NCBI RefSeq assembly: GCF_000382125.1
Contig: NZ_KB907548.1
Coordinates: 434,001-498,000, forward strand
DNA: 64,000 bases
Direction: 5' to 3'
Source: Eudoraea adriatica DSM 19308
GTDB taxonomy: Bacteria; Bacteroidota; Bacteroidia; Flavobacteriales; Flavobacteriaceae
In this document: positions 37,271-46,666 of the stretch, one piece after another
Position numbering within the stretch: position 1 is the stretch's first letter
Layout: each line of letters begins with the position of its first letter
Position numbers and translations under genes: made by a program
Notes under the pieces: generated by a model
The model's database searches: none
Seen by the model: only the letters and a program-made list of their open reading frames with translations
What the model was told of the DNA's origin: nothing

Positions 37271-37518
37271 AACGGTTCTGCTTTCCGATTTTAAATCAAT
37301 TTGAAGGTTTTTCTTTTCGTTCTGATTTTATCTTCTTTGGGAGAATAACTATACTTACGTATTGCCAGTATTGAAGCCGGGCATATTGGAATTAATTAGG
37401 TTCCCATCCTGGCTTTTGCTTTTGGGAAGTAACGATGCCAGCCAACAGTAAAACAACGGTTTAGTTATCTAATATGGTTTAACAAAATAATGTTGTTACC
37501 ATTATTCCAAAGCGCTAC

Positions 37519-38856
37519 TCATAGGTGAAGCATATTGTTAGGAACGCTGTTAGATGCTATCCTGGTGGCAGACTGGTCGTAGACCTTTTTAATAATTTCG
37601 TACAAGTCCGGCACTACAGTTCTTGCAAGCCTGGAATTATTGTTCAATAGTACACAAATCCCCAGATCTGCCTCGGGATAAACCGCTATTTCATTTCTGA
37701 AATTGTTTACACTCCCACCGTGGTGCCAAATGGTTTTTTCTTGCCTGGTCTGGTCCTCAACAAATTTGTGGATCCTCCACCCATAGCCATAATAAGATGC
37801 CTGGTGTCCCGGCCAACGCTGGTAATATTTGTAGTGGCCTTTAATTTCTATGGCAGGGTTAAAAGCTTCTTCTATTTCCTGCTTGCTCATAATCTCCGGG
37901 TTATGCCCAAGTAAAAATCGCATCCATCTGGCCATATCATCAGCGCTGGCATTTATACCTCCTGCGGCTATGGCATTGTAATAATTGTCCCTGAGCTTTT
38001 TGGATCTCCAGCTATTTCGTCTTTTTGAATGCGGTATTGCAATATTTTCTGTTTTTGCCAGGGTCTCATAATCCATGGTGGTGGAACACATTTCCAATGG
38101 CTTAAAAAACCTGTCCTTCAATGATGTGTTGATGTCCTCGCCGGTGGCTTTGTACATCATCTCCCCGGAAAGGGCAAACAGGGCATTCTGATAACTATAT
38201 GTTAAACCGGGGTCACTTATAGGATCTACGTCTTTGAACCTTTTTGCAATTTCTGTCAATGGCAAACCGGCCTCAACCAAATTAGTATAGCTGTGGTATG
38301 GTGCTCCTGAAGTGTGCGATAGAATATTGGCTAAAGTAATTTTATCTGTATTACTGGGATCTCCCAACTGAAATTCCGGAATATAATCGCTAACCTTAGC
38401 TTCCCAGTCTATCTTGCCTTCATTTTCTAAATTGGCGGCCAATATCCCTGTGAATCCTTTAGAAAGAGATCCGAGTCTGAATACCGTTTGACCGTCAACT
38501 CCTGCATCGACGTTAATATTTCTTTTGCCGAATCCATCGGAAATCACAATCGAATCTCCTTTTACAATACTCACCCCTGCTCCTACTATTTGTCCTGATG
38601 CAATTGCTTTATCGAAATAGTCCTTTATGGCAAGCCTCAATTCCTGCTGTTTCCATTTATAGCGCTGAACAAATTTTTGATCTGCTTTGGTTTTAGCTGA
38701 TTTATCTGTTGATAAGGCCTCTTTAGAGCCAGAAGTCGTTGCATCTGTTTTAATACTCATAGCAAGGGCAAAAAGGGCAAGAGCAAAAATCGACAGGACT
38801 CCCAGGATTTTGTATCGCGGCATAGGAAAAATACTATTTCGTTTGAGTTGTAACAA
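37519..38856 (-). CDS. Class C beta-lactamase-like serine hydrolase
   Basis: 445 residues. N-terminal membrane or signal segment (ILGVLSIFALALFALAMS); an internal ATG at residue 12 is an alternative start. Serine hydrolase motifs: S-x-x-K in GSLSKGF, Y-x-N in YSYQNALFALSG, and HHGGSVNN at the place of K-T-G. This set is typical of family XII (AmpC/EstB-like) peptidases and esterases rather than of true resistance enzymes. Probably periplasmic. Substrate unknown. Confidence 0.9.
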   Translation of the reverse strand: MLQLKRNSIFPMPRYKILGVLSIFALALFALAMSIKTDATTSGSKEALSTDKSAKTKADQKFVQRYKWKQQELRLAIKDYFDKAIASGQIVGAGVSIVKGDSIVISDGFGKRNINVDAGVDGQTVFRLGSLSKGFTGILAANLENEGKIDWEAKVSDYIPEFQLGDPSNTDKITLANILSHTSGAPYHSYTNLVEAGLPLTEIAKRFKDVDPISDPGLTYSYQNALFALSGEMMYKATGEDINTSLKDRFFKPLEMCSTTMDYETLAKTENIAIPHSKRRNSWRSKKLRDNYYNAIAAGGINASADDMARWMRFLLGHNPEIMSKQEIEEAFNPAIEIKGHYKYYQRWPGHQASYYGYGWRIHKFVEDQTRQEKTIWHHGGSVNNFRNEIAVYPEADLGICVLLNNNSRLARTVVPDLYEIIKKVYDQSATRIASNSVPNNMLHL

Positions 38857-38940
38857 GATGAAAATAGGCTTTTATAAATTATTAACCGATTAAAAACGTG
38901 ATTATTATGTATTTCATTGTTTTTCAGAGTGATTTTTATA

Positions 38941-38990
38941 GAAGTTGGAGGTAGAAGGTGGAATTGGGAAGTTGGAAGCGGGAAGAGAAA
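38941..38990. repeat. Purine-rich low-complexity array
   Basis: About 50 bases of degenerate GAAGTTG/GAGGTAG/GAAGGTG units (almost no pyrimidines except T). Similar arrays are at 54197, 59914 and 61666 and, inverted, at 62159. Confidence 0.6.
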
Positions 38991-38993
38991 TCT

Positions 38994-39020
38994 TGGTGTT
39001 ATTGAGATATATTATCTTAG
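38994..39020 (+). promoter_or_regulatory. Candidate promoter of the MFS gene
   Basis: TTG, 17 bases, then TATCTTAG: the best match in this window to the flavobacterial -33/-7 promoter. It ends 62 bp before the MFS start at 39083. Confidence 0.6.
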
Positions 39021-39082
39021 ATGGTTTAAGTTGGAGATAATACTAATACAATTAGATCCTTACCTAAAATAAGCAAAACTCA

Positions 39083-40339
39083 ATGCATAAAAATAAAGCC
39101 CCGTGGTACTTCCTCCTGTTACTAATACTAGCCGGGGAGTCTGTATTTATTCTTCCTTTTGTACTTTCAAGGGTCTTCAGGCCAACTGTCCTGGAGGCCT
39201 TTGGCCTGAACAATGTGGAATTGGGCATTTGTTTCACCGTATATGGCATAGTAGCCATGTTGTCTTATCTTTTTGGAGGACCCCTCGCCGATAAATACCC
39301 GCCCCGGAAATCGATAGCTGTGGCATTATGGATGACTGCCCTTGGAGGGCTGGTCTATGCCAATTTTCCCGGTTATACTATATTAAAAATACTTTATGGT
39401 TATTGGGGCTTTACAACCATTTTCATTTTCTGGGCCCCCATGATCAAGGCTACACGGGTCTGGGGTGGAACTGCTTCTCAGGGCAAAGCGTTTGGGTTCC
39501 TGGATGGTGGACGAGGATTAGTAGGGGCCCTGTTTGGGGTTATGAGTGTATTTGTTTTTTCACTATTCATAGATATTGACATCTCAGAGACAACCCTTTA
39601 TGAAAGCAAATCTGCATTCAAGAATGTAATTTTAATTTGTTCGGGAATAGTTGTCCTTGTAGGCTTTTTGGTATGGTTCTTTATGAAAATGGATCGAAAA
39701 GCAGAAGAAGAGATAATCCTTGATAAAATAACGATATCTGAAATAAAAGAGGTACTTCGTTTGCCGTCCGTTTGGTTATTGATGATCATTATTTTATGTG
39801 CCTATGTAGGCTACAAAATTACAGATGTATTCTCCCTTTATGCCCGGGATGTGATGTTATATGACCAGGTGCAATCGGCCCAGATAGGTACTTTTTTGTT
39901 GTTTATCCGGCCTGTGATTGGCGCTTTAATCGGGGTTTTGGCAGACCGCACAGAAACCACCTATTGGTTGGTGGTTAGTTTTGTAGTCACATTTTTCGGT
40001 TCATTATTGTTCGCAACTGGTATTATTTCAAATTCAACGACAGCATTGTTTTTTACATCTATTTTGATCGTAGCAACCGGGGTTTACGCTGCCCGTTCTC
40101 TGTACTTCGCGGTAATGGAGAGGGGACAGATCCCGCTGATGCTGACAGGAACTGCTGTGGGCCTTATTTCACTTATAGGATATACACCGGATATATTTGC
40201 AGGACCGGCAATAGGATTTCTCCTGGAAAATTCACCGGGGGCAACGGGTCATCAGCATGTGTTCTGGCTGCTGGCATTATTTTCCTTAATTGGTTGTATC
40301 GCTGCCTGGTATTATTTCCGATTGTATGGAAAAAAGTAG
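39083..40339 (+). CDS. Major facilitator superfamily transporter
   Basis: 418 residues with about twelve hydrophobic helices in two halves. Between helices 2 and 3 the MFS A-motif-like loop is FGGPLADKYPPRKSIAVA, and the matching loop in the second half is GVLADRTETTYW. The long helix 4 region FLDGGRGLVGALFGVMSV is glycine rich. The set resembles the nitrate/oxalate-formate side of the family. The transported compound cannot be told. Confidence 0.9.
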   Translation: MHKNKAPWYFLLLLILAGESVFILPFVLSRVFRPTVLEAFGLNNVELGICFTVYGIVAMLSYLFGGPLADKYPPRKSIAVALWMTALGGLVYANFPGYTILKILYGYWGFTTIFIFWAPMIKATRVWGGTASQGKAFGFLDGGRGLVGALFGVMSVFVFSLFIDIDISETTLYESKSAFKNVILICSGIVVLVGFLVWFFMKMDRKAEEEIILDKITISEIKEVLRLPSVWLLMIIILCAYVGYKITDVFSLYARDVMLYDQVQSAQIGTFLLFIRPVIGALIGVLADRTETTYWLVVSFVVTFFGSLLFATGIISNSTTALFFTSILIVATGVYAARSLYFAVMERGQIPLMLTGTAVGLISLIGYTPDIFAGPAIGFLLENSPGATGHQHVFWLLALFSLIGCIAAWYYFRLYGKK

Positions 40340-40487
40340 CGTAGTTGCAGTGATCCAAAGCGGGAATCAATTATCCTGACATCAGTAATTTTATATACTG
40401 TCGTGGTGCTTAGTCCAATATCGGATAATTCTTTTTAATAAATATTGTACCTTTTATAGCAATTATTGACCAATCAATTATAAAATT

Positions 40488-41009
40488 ATGAAAGCGAAAT
40501 TGACATTTACTCTGACTATTATTTTTGCGATTTTAATAGTCGGATGCAAACAAAAAGAACAAAAAGTTGAAGTTGAGGAGGTGAAAATTGACCTTGTAAA
40601 TGATGTCTTTCCAGAGTCTGAGGAAGCCATTAGGAAAACTATGGACAGTATTGCCCAAAGTGTTATGGATGGTGATATTGCCAGATTGATTTCCTTTCAT
40701 GCATACAGCCCGAAGTTTACTGAATTTAAAAATGGAGAGCCAAGAAATGGTGGCCAGGAAAATGAAGAATTTGAAAGAAATGTATTTGGCTCGGTAACGG
40801 AAATCGTAAAATTTGATATGAATGATATGCAAGTTGCTGTATTCGGTGATGTGGCCAATGTAACCCTGCATTCCGATTTTCAATTAAAATTTGGAGAAGA
40901 CCTTGCCGTGGTTAATGAACAAATCTCCCTGTTATTTGTTGATACAAAGGATGGCTGGAGGATAGTCCATGAGCATCCTTCTCCTTTAAAACAAGAAGAA
41001 AATGAATAA
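40488..41009 (+). CDS. Lipoprotein with SnoaL/NTF2-like fold
   Basis: 173 residues. Lipobox LIVGC, then a lysine/glutamate-rich linker. The rest matches the SnoaL-like (NTF2) cone fold: RKTMDSIAQSVMDGDIARLI as first helices, VFGDVANVTLHSDFQLKF as strand pair, and GWRIVHEHPSPL as the usual last strand. Such folds serve as small-molecule binding or isomerase domains. A weak hairpin (TTCTGA/TCAGAA) follows at 41012. Confidence 0.82.
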   Translation: MKAKLTFTLTIIFAILIVGCKQKEQKVEVEEVKIDLVNDVFPESEEAIRKTMDSIAQSVMDGDIARLISFHAYSPKFTEFKNGEPRNGGQENEEFERNVFGSVTEIVKFDMNDMQVAVFGDVANVTLHSDFQLKFGEDLAVVNEQISLLFVDTKDGWRIVHEHPSPLKQEENE

Positions 41010-41378
41010 ATTTCTGAACATACCCCTTCAGAAGGTAAATTTTTTAAATTGTTGTATTAAAAGGATCCGTATGTCACATTAGGGATCTGTTACCCTATTT
41101 AGATAAGAAGGTTATGTACCTCATTTTCATTTCTTTTTCGCATTCTAAAATAAAATCCATATACCTTACGCACCTTTAACACTGATTGTTATTGAGTGCT
41201 GAATCTATAAGAAAATGCAGCGATTATATTAAAGGCATTGATGGGTGTTAATGAGCAGGCAAATGATTATGGAAAAGTAAAATTATTTAAATGTGCTGAT
41301 AAACCTAAAACTCGTGCAGTAATAGGAAAAACCATTTTATATTGGATATCTTATTGGAAAACCAAAATCTTAAACCAT
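41010..41378. other. Intergenic stretch before the META-domain gene
   Basis: 369 bases. Holds a 6-bp hairpin at 41012-41033 without a T tract directly after it. The open frame that begins at 41238 runs into the META gene, but the first 47 residues look non-coding. Nothing else seen. Confidence 0.4.
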
Positions 41379-42398
41379 ATGAAAATTCGGGTCATTGCAG
41401 CTTTTGTACTGTTTATATTTATGTCTTGTTCTTCAAAGAATGAGGAAACTATAGTTTTTTGGATTAGTGGCTTTAAACCTGTTTGCGATATGGGTGCCGG
41501 TAACACTAATTGTTTATTCATTTCCAAGACAGATAATTTACAACAAGAGAATTGGGAGCTGTTTTATTCCGCCATTGAGGGTTTTGAATTTGAAGAGGGC
41601 TTTTTAAAAAAAGTAAAAGTCCTGGTAACGGCACAGGACGATGCAGTTGCTGCCGATCAGTCTGCTATGCGTTATACACTCGTGAAGGAATTAGATAAAA
41701 CAGAAGATAGCCGAGTATTACTGGCAAGGGACTGGGAGCTTGAATCTATGGCAGATCAGACCTTACAGACCAATCATCCGACGCCTTCCCTGACATTTAA
41801 TTTATCGGGGATGCAGATAAACGGTAATGCAGGGTGTAACACCTATACTGGTAATATTAAGGAATTGGGTTTGGAAAGAATTACTTTTGATAACCTGCTC
41901 AATACTTTGCGTATCTGCGAAGCCCAATCTGTTGAAGATTCATATTTTAGTGCCATTCATGAAGTAAAGTCATTTAAAGTAAAAAACGATAAACTCTATT
42001 TACTCGATAAAGATGGAACACTAAAGTTGACTTTTACTCAAATGACTAAAACAAAACACAGGATAAGAATTAATGATATATGGGCAGCAGTAAGAATAGA
42101 GGGGTATCCTATTAACAGAATGGTAACTGTTCCAGGATTGGAGGTCAACACCACTGAAATGAAAATTTATGGAAATGATGGCTGCAATGACTACTTTGGA
42201 ACGGTTAAGGATCTTACTGAAACCGCCTTTACTATTGAAAATATAGGTCCTACGAGGAAAATGTGTCCGGATATGGAGATTCCGGAGCGCTATAAACAGG
42301 CCTTGCTTAAAGTTAGAACCTACACCTTCAATGAACGTATTCTTATTTTAAATGATGATAATGGCAATGAGGTTCTCGCCTTTATGAAGGTTGATTAG
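41379..42398 (+). CDS. Lipoprotein with DUF4377 and two META domains
   Basis: 339 residues from the ATG at 41379, which gives a lipoprotein signal (FIFMSC); the frame opens at 41238. Residues ~15-110 match DUF4377 (CLFISKT; WELFYSAIEGFEFEEGF). META/HslJ domains follow at ~120-225 (NGNAGCNTYTGNIKE) and ~230-335 (YGNDGCNDYFGTVKD), each with the paired cysteine of that family (LRICEAQ, RKMCPDM). HslJ-type domains are linked to outer-envelope stress. Convergent with mscS, 3' ends overlap by 17 bp. Confidence 0.85.
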   Translation: MKIRVIAAFVLFIFMSCSSKNEETIVFWISGFKPVCDMGAGNTNCLFISKTDNLQQENWELFYSAIEGFEFEEGFLKKVKVLVTAQDDAVAADQSAMRYTLVKELDKTEDSRVLLARDWELESMADQTLQTNHPTPSLTFNLSGMQINGNAGCNTYTGNIKELGLERITFDNLLNTLRICEAQSVEDSYFSAIHEVKSFKVKNDKLYLLDKDGTLKLTFTQMTKTKHRIRINDIWAAVRIEGYPINRMVTVPGLEVNTTEMKIYGNDGCNDYFGTVKDLTETAFTIENIGPTRKMCPDMEIPERYKQALLKVRTYTFNERILILNDDNGNEVLAFMKVD

Positions 42399-44145
42399 AA
42401 CCTTCGGGCGGATACTTTATACTACCTTTTAAACTTTCAATGGTTTGGTTATCGAAATTGGGTATGTTTAATTCATTATTCGCTATCCATTCTTTGACTT
42501 TGGCCTCAGCTTCAGTCTTTTTTGAATCTGAAAGTCCTTGATCCTGAGATAAATAAATAGTCTGAGAAGGAAAGGCGAACCCACTACCACTTTCTTCAAT
42601 AACTTTTGCCAGTCTTAAATTGATATCTTCTTTAATACCAAGAAACTCATTCCAGTCTGCAGCCCGGACATAAGCAAAAAGTTCAACATTTAAAGAATCA
42701 CTGCCATACCCCAAAAAACGGACACGTGCAGGATCCGGATTAACCTTGGGATGCGCATAAAGAATTTTTCGCAGTTCTACCAGGATATAGCGCATCTGAT
42801 CTGAGGAGGTCTCGTACCTTAAACCAATATTGGTGTGGTATAAAAACATGTCTCTTTTGGCATAATTTTCAATTAACTGGGATGAAAAGTCTGCATTTGG
42901 TATAGTAACTATGGTACGCCCAAGTGTCCTGATACGCGTAGAGCGCATGCCTATTTTTTCGACCGTACCCAGGGTGTCACCGAATTTACAAAAATCGCCG
43001 ACGCTCACGGGTTGATCAAATACCACTGATAAGCCCCCAACAATATTTTCCACTGTTTTTTGAGCACCCAGGGCCAGGGCAATACCACCAACACCTAATG
43101 CGGCAATACCCGCGGTTACATTAAATCCAAGGGTGTCAAAGGCTATAAGAATCGCAATGATAATAAGCGTAAATTTTGCACTATTCCTAAAAAAGGAAAT
43201 CGCTGATAGGCCCCCAAAACTATTCTTCTCACGCAGGCGTTCTTCTCCGAGCGAGGACAGGGTGTCAATTAATAACCAGATGAATATAAATAAGGCCATC
43301 CACATTGCTATAAGATTCACAACGCTAAAACCTTGCCTTACAACAATGGATAGTTCCAGTATTCTGGATACGTTAACAATAACGATTACCGCCAAAACCA
43401 ATCGTAATGGAATGAGAAGGGCTCTTAAAAACTTACTATATTTATTTTGATTGAAATTTCGCCAAAATAACCGCACCATCAATCTAATAAAGAGCGTTAG
43501 CAACCAGGCTATAAAATAGGAAGCAAAAGCCAGTGCTATAATGAGCAACCAATCTAAAATGGGAGCCCCCTGCCATTTGGAGAATAGAACACCACTGGCA
43601 GCCGGTTTACGTTCATAACTATCAGGATTTGCATTGATATAGGCTACGAGCCCTTCTGTAGTTTCACTTGAAACCAACCAGATTTCCTCATTGGTAGTTT
43701 TTGGAATCCGTTCCAGTAAAATAGAAATAGTATTACTATTTAAGTTAATAGTTCCAACCTGTTCCAGTATAGACCTTAAGCCATCATTGATATTGCCTTC
43801 AGGATTATTGCTAATAATACTAACCGGCGAAATGCTTCCATATTTATTGAGGACAACTTCAAATTTCTGCACCATGTGAACTACTGCTGAATCGCTGCTT
43901 TTTTCAGTAATAGCTGAAAAATCAAAATACTCCACTGCTCTTTCAAAATCTTCGTTAGCAATAGATTTGAATAATCCTGTGACCGTTCCTCTTGGGGTTG
44001 TGCGTCCTAACGGATCAGAACTAGCGCTATTTTCTTTGACTTTAGCGCTGTCTGTGTTGGTTTTAGGCAGAAGTTGAACAGCATGAACCTTAGTGGCCAG
44101 GATAAGACTAAAAACCAGGATAAAAGCGATGTGTATTTTTTTCAT
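42382..44145 (-). CDS. MscS-family mechanosensitive channel
   Basis: 587 residues: signal peptide (to ~22), a soluble periplasmic part (~23-190), several membrane helices, and the MscS core. The pore helix is GVGGIALALGAQKTVENIVG, followed by the beta domain (PVSVGDFCKFGDTLGTVEKI; TRIRTLGRTIVTIPNADF) and a C-terminal alpha/beta domain with a charged tail. Gates on membrane tension after osmotic downshock. The signal-bearing extra N-terminal domain makes it larger than E. coli MscS (286) and closer to the YnaI/YbiO size class. Confidence 0.93.
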   Translation of the reverse strand: MKKIHIAFILVFSLILATKVHAVQLLPKTNTDSAKVKENSASSDPLGRTTPRGTVTGLFKSIANEDFERAVEYFDFSAITEKSSDSAVVHMVQKFEVVLNKYGSISPVSIISNNPEGNINDGLRSILEQVGTINLNSNTISILLERIPKTTNEEIWLVSSETTEGLVAYINANPDSYERKPAASGVLFSKWQGAPILDWLLIIALAFASYFIAWLLTLFIRLMVRLFWRNFNQNKYSKFLRALLIPLRLVLAVIVIVNVSRILELSIVVRQGFSVVNLIAMWMALFIFIWLLIDTLSSLGEERLREKNSFGGLSAISFFRNSAKFTLIIIAILIAFDTLGFNVTAGIAALGVGGIALALGAQKTVENIVGGLSVVFDQPVSVGDFCKFGDTLGTVEKIGMRSTRIRTLGRTIVTIPNADFSSQLIENYAKRDMFLYHTNIGLRYETSSDQMRYILVELRKILYAHPKVNPDPARVRFLGYGSDSLNVELFAYVRAADWNEFLGIKEDINLRLAKVIEESGSGFAFPSQTIYLSQDQGLSDSKKTEAEAKVKEWIANNELNIPNFDNQTIESLKGSIKYPPEGSNQPS

Positions 44146-44495
44146 ATGTATTTATATTAAACGGGGCATTTCAAAAAACGAAAGTAACAAAGGTCTTCTT
44201 ATTTTACCAAAAAAATCTGTGCTCAAGATTTTAGATATTCGTCATTTAATGATCACTAAATTTAATGTAAACTTGTTCCCAATTTTAGATATTAAACAGC
44301 AGTTATCAATAAAAATTAGTTTATATTTATATTAGCACACTGGTTCGCCTATTACATCAAAATTAGAGTTCCCCCATACATATGATAAAAACTAAGGATA
44401 CCCCCTTCAGGTATTATTATTGAAGGCAGGACCAATACTATTTGTGGCCATTATTAATGAAAAATTAAACACCATATCTTGGAAGGGCTTATAAA
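44146..44495. other. Intergenic stretch upstream of the ZnuA-like fragment
   Basis: 350 AT-rich bases. I looked for the missing N-terminal part of the binding protein at 44496 in all plus frames and found none. No promoter or hairpin convincing. Confidence 0.45.
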
Positions 44496-44765
44496 ATGAA
44501 CTTAATCAGCGAACATTGGGAACCTGCAGAAAATCCCACAAAGGAACAATGGCATGAATTCATGCATAAGTTTGAGAAGGATCCGGCAAAACTGATGCTA
44601 TGGGAAGGAATTCCTACAGATGAAACCAAATCAAAATTATCAGAAATGGAGGTTGGATCCGTAGTATTTTCAGCATGTGCCAACACCCCTGCTTCTGGTG
44701 ATTTTCTTACTGTCATGAACCAGAACATTGCCAACCTTAAAAGTTATATAGACGAATCAAAATAA
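44496..44765 (+). pseudogene. Orphan C-terminal piece of a ZnuA-like metal-binding protein
   Basis: 89 residues. The sequence (SEHWEPAENPTKEQWHEF; DPAKLMLWEGIPTDE; EVGSVVFSACANTP; GDFLTVMNQNIANL) matches, from memory, the last ~80 residues of substrate-binding proteins of Zn/Mn ABC importers, where relatives read SVVFDPCGN. Here the Asp is replaced by Ser (VFSACAN), so a metal ligand may be lost. There is no signal peptide or N-terminal lobe and no permease or ATPase nearby. Either a truncated relic or a domain reused as a small cytoplasmic protein. Confidence 0.6.
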
Positions 44766-44854
44766 TCCGCTTTTAGCTTTATTGGCAAACCTATTTCAAA
44801 AAGGGTATCGCATTACACAGATTTAAAACCTAACAAAAAATATTTCATTTTAAA

Positions 44855-45184
44855 TTAACTTTTATACCGAGCCATTTGATTTTCTCCCCAACTTCTTAGT
44901 TGTCCAATTAATGGAATTAGTTCCTTACCTGTCTCGGTAAGTGAGTACTCAACCTTAGGAGGAACTTCCAAATATACCTTTCTTGAAACTAACTCATCAG
45001 ATTCTAATTCTTTGAGCGTCTGAGTAAGCATTTTAGGGGTAATTCCTACAATAGCTCTTTTTAATTCTCCATATCTTAAAACATCATCCCTAAGTACCCA
45101 TAAGATGCGCCCTTTGTATTTACCTCCTACTCTTTTAAAGGCATAATCTACCGCACAATGTGCCTTCTCCTTATTTATTTTCAT
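44855..45184 (-). CDS. HxlR-family winged-helix regulator
   Basis: 109 residues, the usual size. A cysteine near the N-terminus (AHCAVDYAFKRVGGKYKGRI) is at the place where YodB/HypR-type members sense thiol-reactive compounds. The helix-turn-helix lies in YGELKRAIVGITPKMLTQTL and the wing in KVYLEVPPKVEYSLTETGKE. It is divergent from the CPBP protease gene, with a tandem 20-bp repeat between them that is a likely binding site. Confidence 0.92.
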   Translation of the reverse strand: MKINKEKAHCAVDYAFKRVGGKYKGRILWVLRDDVLRYGELKRAIVGITPKMLTQTLKELESDELVSRKVYLEVPPKVEYSLTETGKELIPLIGQLRSWGENQMARYKS

Positions 45185-45219
45185 TTTTTTTCATTTTTAA
45201 AATACTGATAATCAACATT

Positions 45220-45259
45220 AGTATACTTTTAGTATGTACAGTACTTTTAAGTATGTACT
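45220..45259. promoter_or_regulatory. Tandem 20-bp candidate HxlR operator
   Basis: Two adjoining 20-base units, AGTATACTTTTAGTATGTAC (45220-45239) and AGTACTTTTAAGTATGTACT (45240-45259), differ by a TA deletion and an added A. The second has inverted AGTAC/GTACT ends. They lie 36 bp before the HxlR start and 65 bp before the CPBP start, the right place for a regulator of both directions. Confidence 0.6.
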
Positions 45260-45324
45260 TGTCAAATATATACTATTTCTCGTTATTTGCAATATATCCT
45301 TTCAACAATAATTTAAATAAACAT

Positions 45325-46146
45325 ATGATACCCTCTATTAAAAATCAATCCCCCTTTGTCATTGCCATTTCAATACTTGGAGTTATTGCACTAATTATGC
45401 TTGCACCCACAGAAGCAATGTTCAACAAAGTAATTAATGATGATTTTAAGTTAGAGTATATAGATCTTACATTTAAAATGGGCCTGATTTTTTTTATTGG
45501 CTACAGCTTTATAAGAATGCTAAAAATTCAAACACTTGCGGGCTTGTCAAGACAATTCCCCTGGAGATTCAAATATTTGAATTTAATCCCGGTATATTTA
45601 TTCATCATTGGGCTTCTTAGTATCTACTCACGCGACTTTTCACAAATAGCGCCCACCAATCTTTTACTTTTGCTTTTTGCCTGCCTGATGGTGGGCTTTG
45701 CAGAAGAGTATCTGTTCAGAGGTTTATTACAAGCACTCTTCTTAAGGAAATATGCTTCACGCAAAAACGGCGTCTTTCTGAGTAGCCTATTGGCCTCGGT
45801 GTTTTTTGGTGCTTTTCATCTCCTAAACCTGGCCAGGAACGATAATGTAGGGCAAGTGCTGGTTCAAGTGGTTTATGCGATATTCATTGGATTCTTTTTT
45901 GGGGTATTGTTACTAAAAACCAATAAATTGATTCCTATTGCATTTACACACGGGCTTATTAACTTTTTCTTTTCACTGGCTTTTTTACCCGGTATTAAAA
46001 CCCTGCAAGATGAGGCTGCGGAGACTGTTTCCTTTGCTCCGATAATATTGTTCTTACCACTGTTTATTATTGGCCTGTTGATTTATAAAAAACTCAACAA
46101 AAAGGAAATTATTGAAAAACTGGAGATTGAAAATATACACCATTAA
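45325..46146 (+). CDS. CPBP-family intramembrane metalloprotease
   Basis: About 273 residues from ATG 45325; the frame opens at 45160, inside the HxlR start, and the extra 55 residues cover the operator, so the later start is chosen. Eight or so membrane helices. The CPBP (Abi) motifs are all present: EEYLFRGLLQ, FGAFHLL and THGLINF. Rce1-like relatives cut prenylated proteins; bacterial members handle bacteriocin immunity or signalling. First gene of a plus-strand run to 51942. Confidence 0.9.
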   Translation: MIPSIKNQSPFVIAISILGVIALIMLAPTEAMFNKVINDDFKLEYIDLTFKMGLIFFIGYSFIRMLKIQTLAGLSRQFPWRFKYLNLIPVYLFIIGLLSIYSRDFSQIAPTNLLLLLFACLMVGFAEEYLFRGLLQALFLRKYASRKNGVFLSSLLASVFFGAFHLLNLARNDNVGQVLVQVVYAIFIGFFFGVLLLKTNKLIPIAFTHGLINFFFSLAFLPGIKTLQDEAAETVSFAPIILFLPLFIIGLLIYKKLNKKEIIEKLEIENIHH

Positions 46147-46195
46147 AAAAGCGGATAGAGGCCTTCTTAGAATGTCTTTGCCCAATTAACAAAAA

Positions 46196-46564
46196 ATGAA
46201 TTCAAAAATAAACATACCGGTTACCCTGAATACTATTCCTAATTATTTTTCTCCCAAAATTATCGGGGAAGTGAATGATGTATATATCAAAATTGTAAAA
46301 ATATTGGGTGAAAAAGTGCCTTGGCACAATCATAAAATTGAAGATGAGCTCTTCTACATTCTAGAGGGGTCTCTGGAAATTGAAATTGAAAACAAACCCT
46401 CATTTCAAATGAATAAGGGGGAACTATATATCGTAAAAAGAGGTGTAAATCATAAAGTGAGTTCTCAAAACGAATGCCATCTTATGCTGATAGAAAATAA
46501 AACAGCTTTGCATACTGGAGAGGTCTCCGCCGAAATTACAAAAACCATAGCAGAGCAAAAATGA
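46196..46564 (+). CDS. Small cupin protein
   Basis: 122 residues, one cupin barrel. Metal-type motif 1 is VPWHNHKIEDELFYILEG with His-x-His and Glu, and motif 2 is GELYIVKRGVNHKV with the last His. So a bound metal is likely. Starts 49 bp after the CPBP gene and is probably on the same transcript. Confidence 0.88.
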   Translation: MNSKINIPVTLNTIPNYFSPKIIGEVNDVYIKIVKILGEKVPWHNHKIEDELFYILEGSLEIEIENKPSFQMNKGELYIVKRGVNHKVSSQNECHLMLIENKTALHTGEVSAEITKTIAEQK

Positions 46565-46610
46565 TTGAAACTCTAAACACACTTTAAGCCAATCAAAAAA
46601 TATAGCAATG

Positions 46611-46636
46611 CTAACACAATGTAACATTAATGTTAG
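46611..46636. promoter_or_regulatory. Nested palindrome upstream of the esterase
   Basis: CTAACA (46611) and TGTTAG (46631) form an inverted repeat around the perfect 14-bp palindrome TAACATTAATGTTA (46622-46635). It lies 31 bp before the esterase start and could be an operator. AT-rich context makes chance possible. Confidence 0.35.
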
Positions 46637-46666
46637 GGAAACGTCTTAAATATATACTATAATACT

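Noticed and set aside
45160-45324. N-terminal extension of the CPBP protease
   Set aside because: Would overlap the HxlR start and translate the tandem operator; the ATG at 45325 gives a normal first membrane helix.
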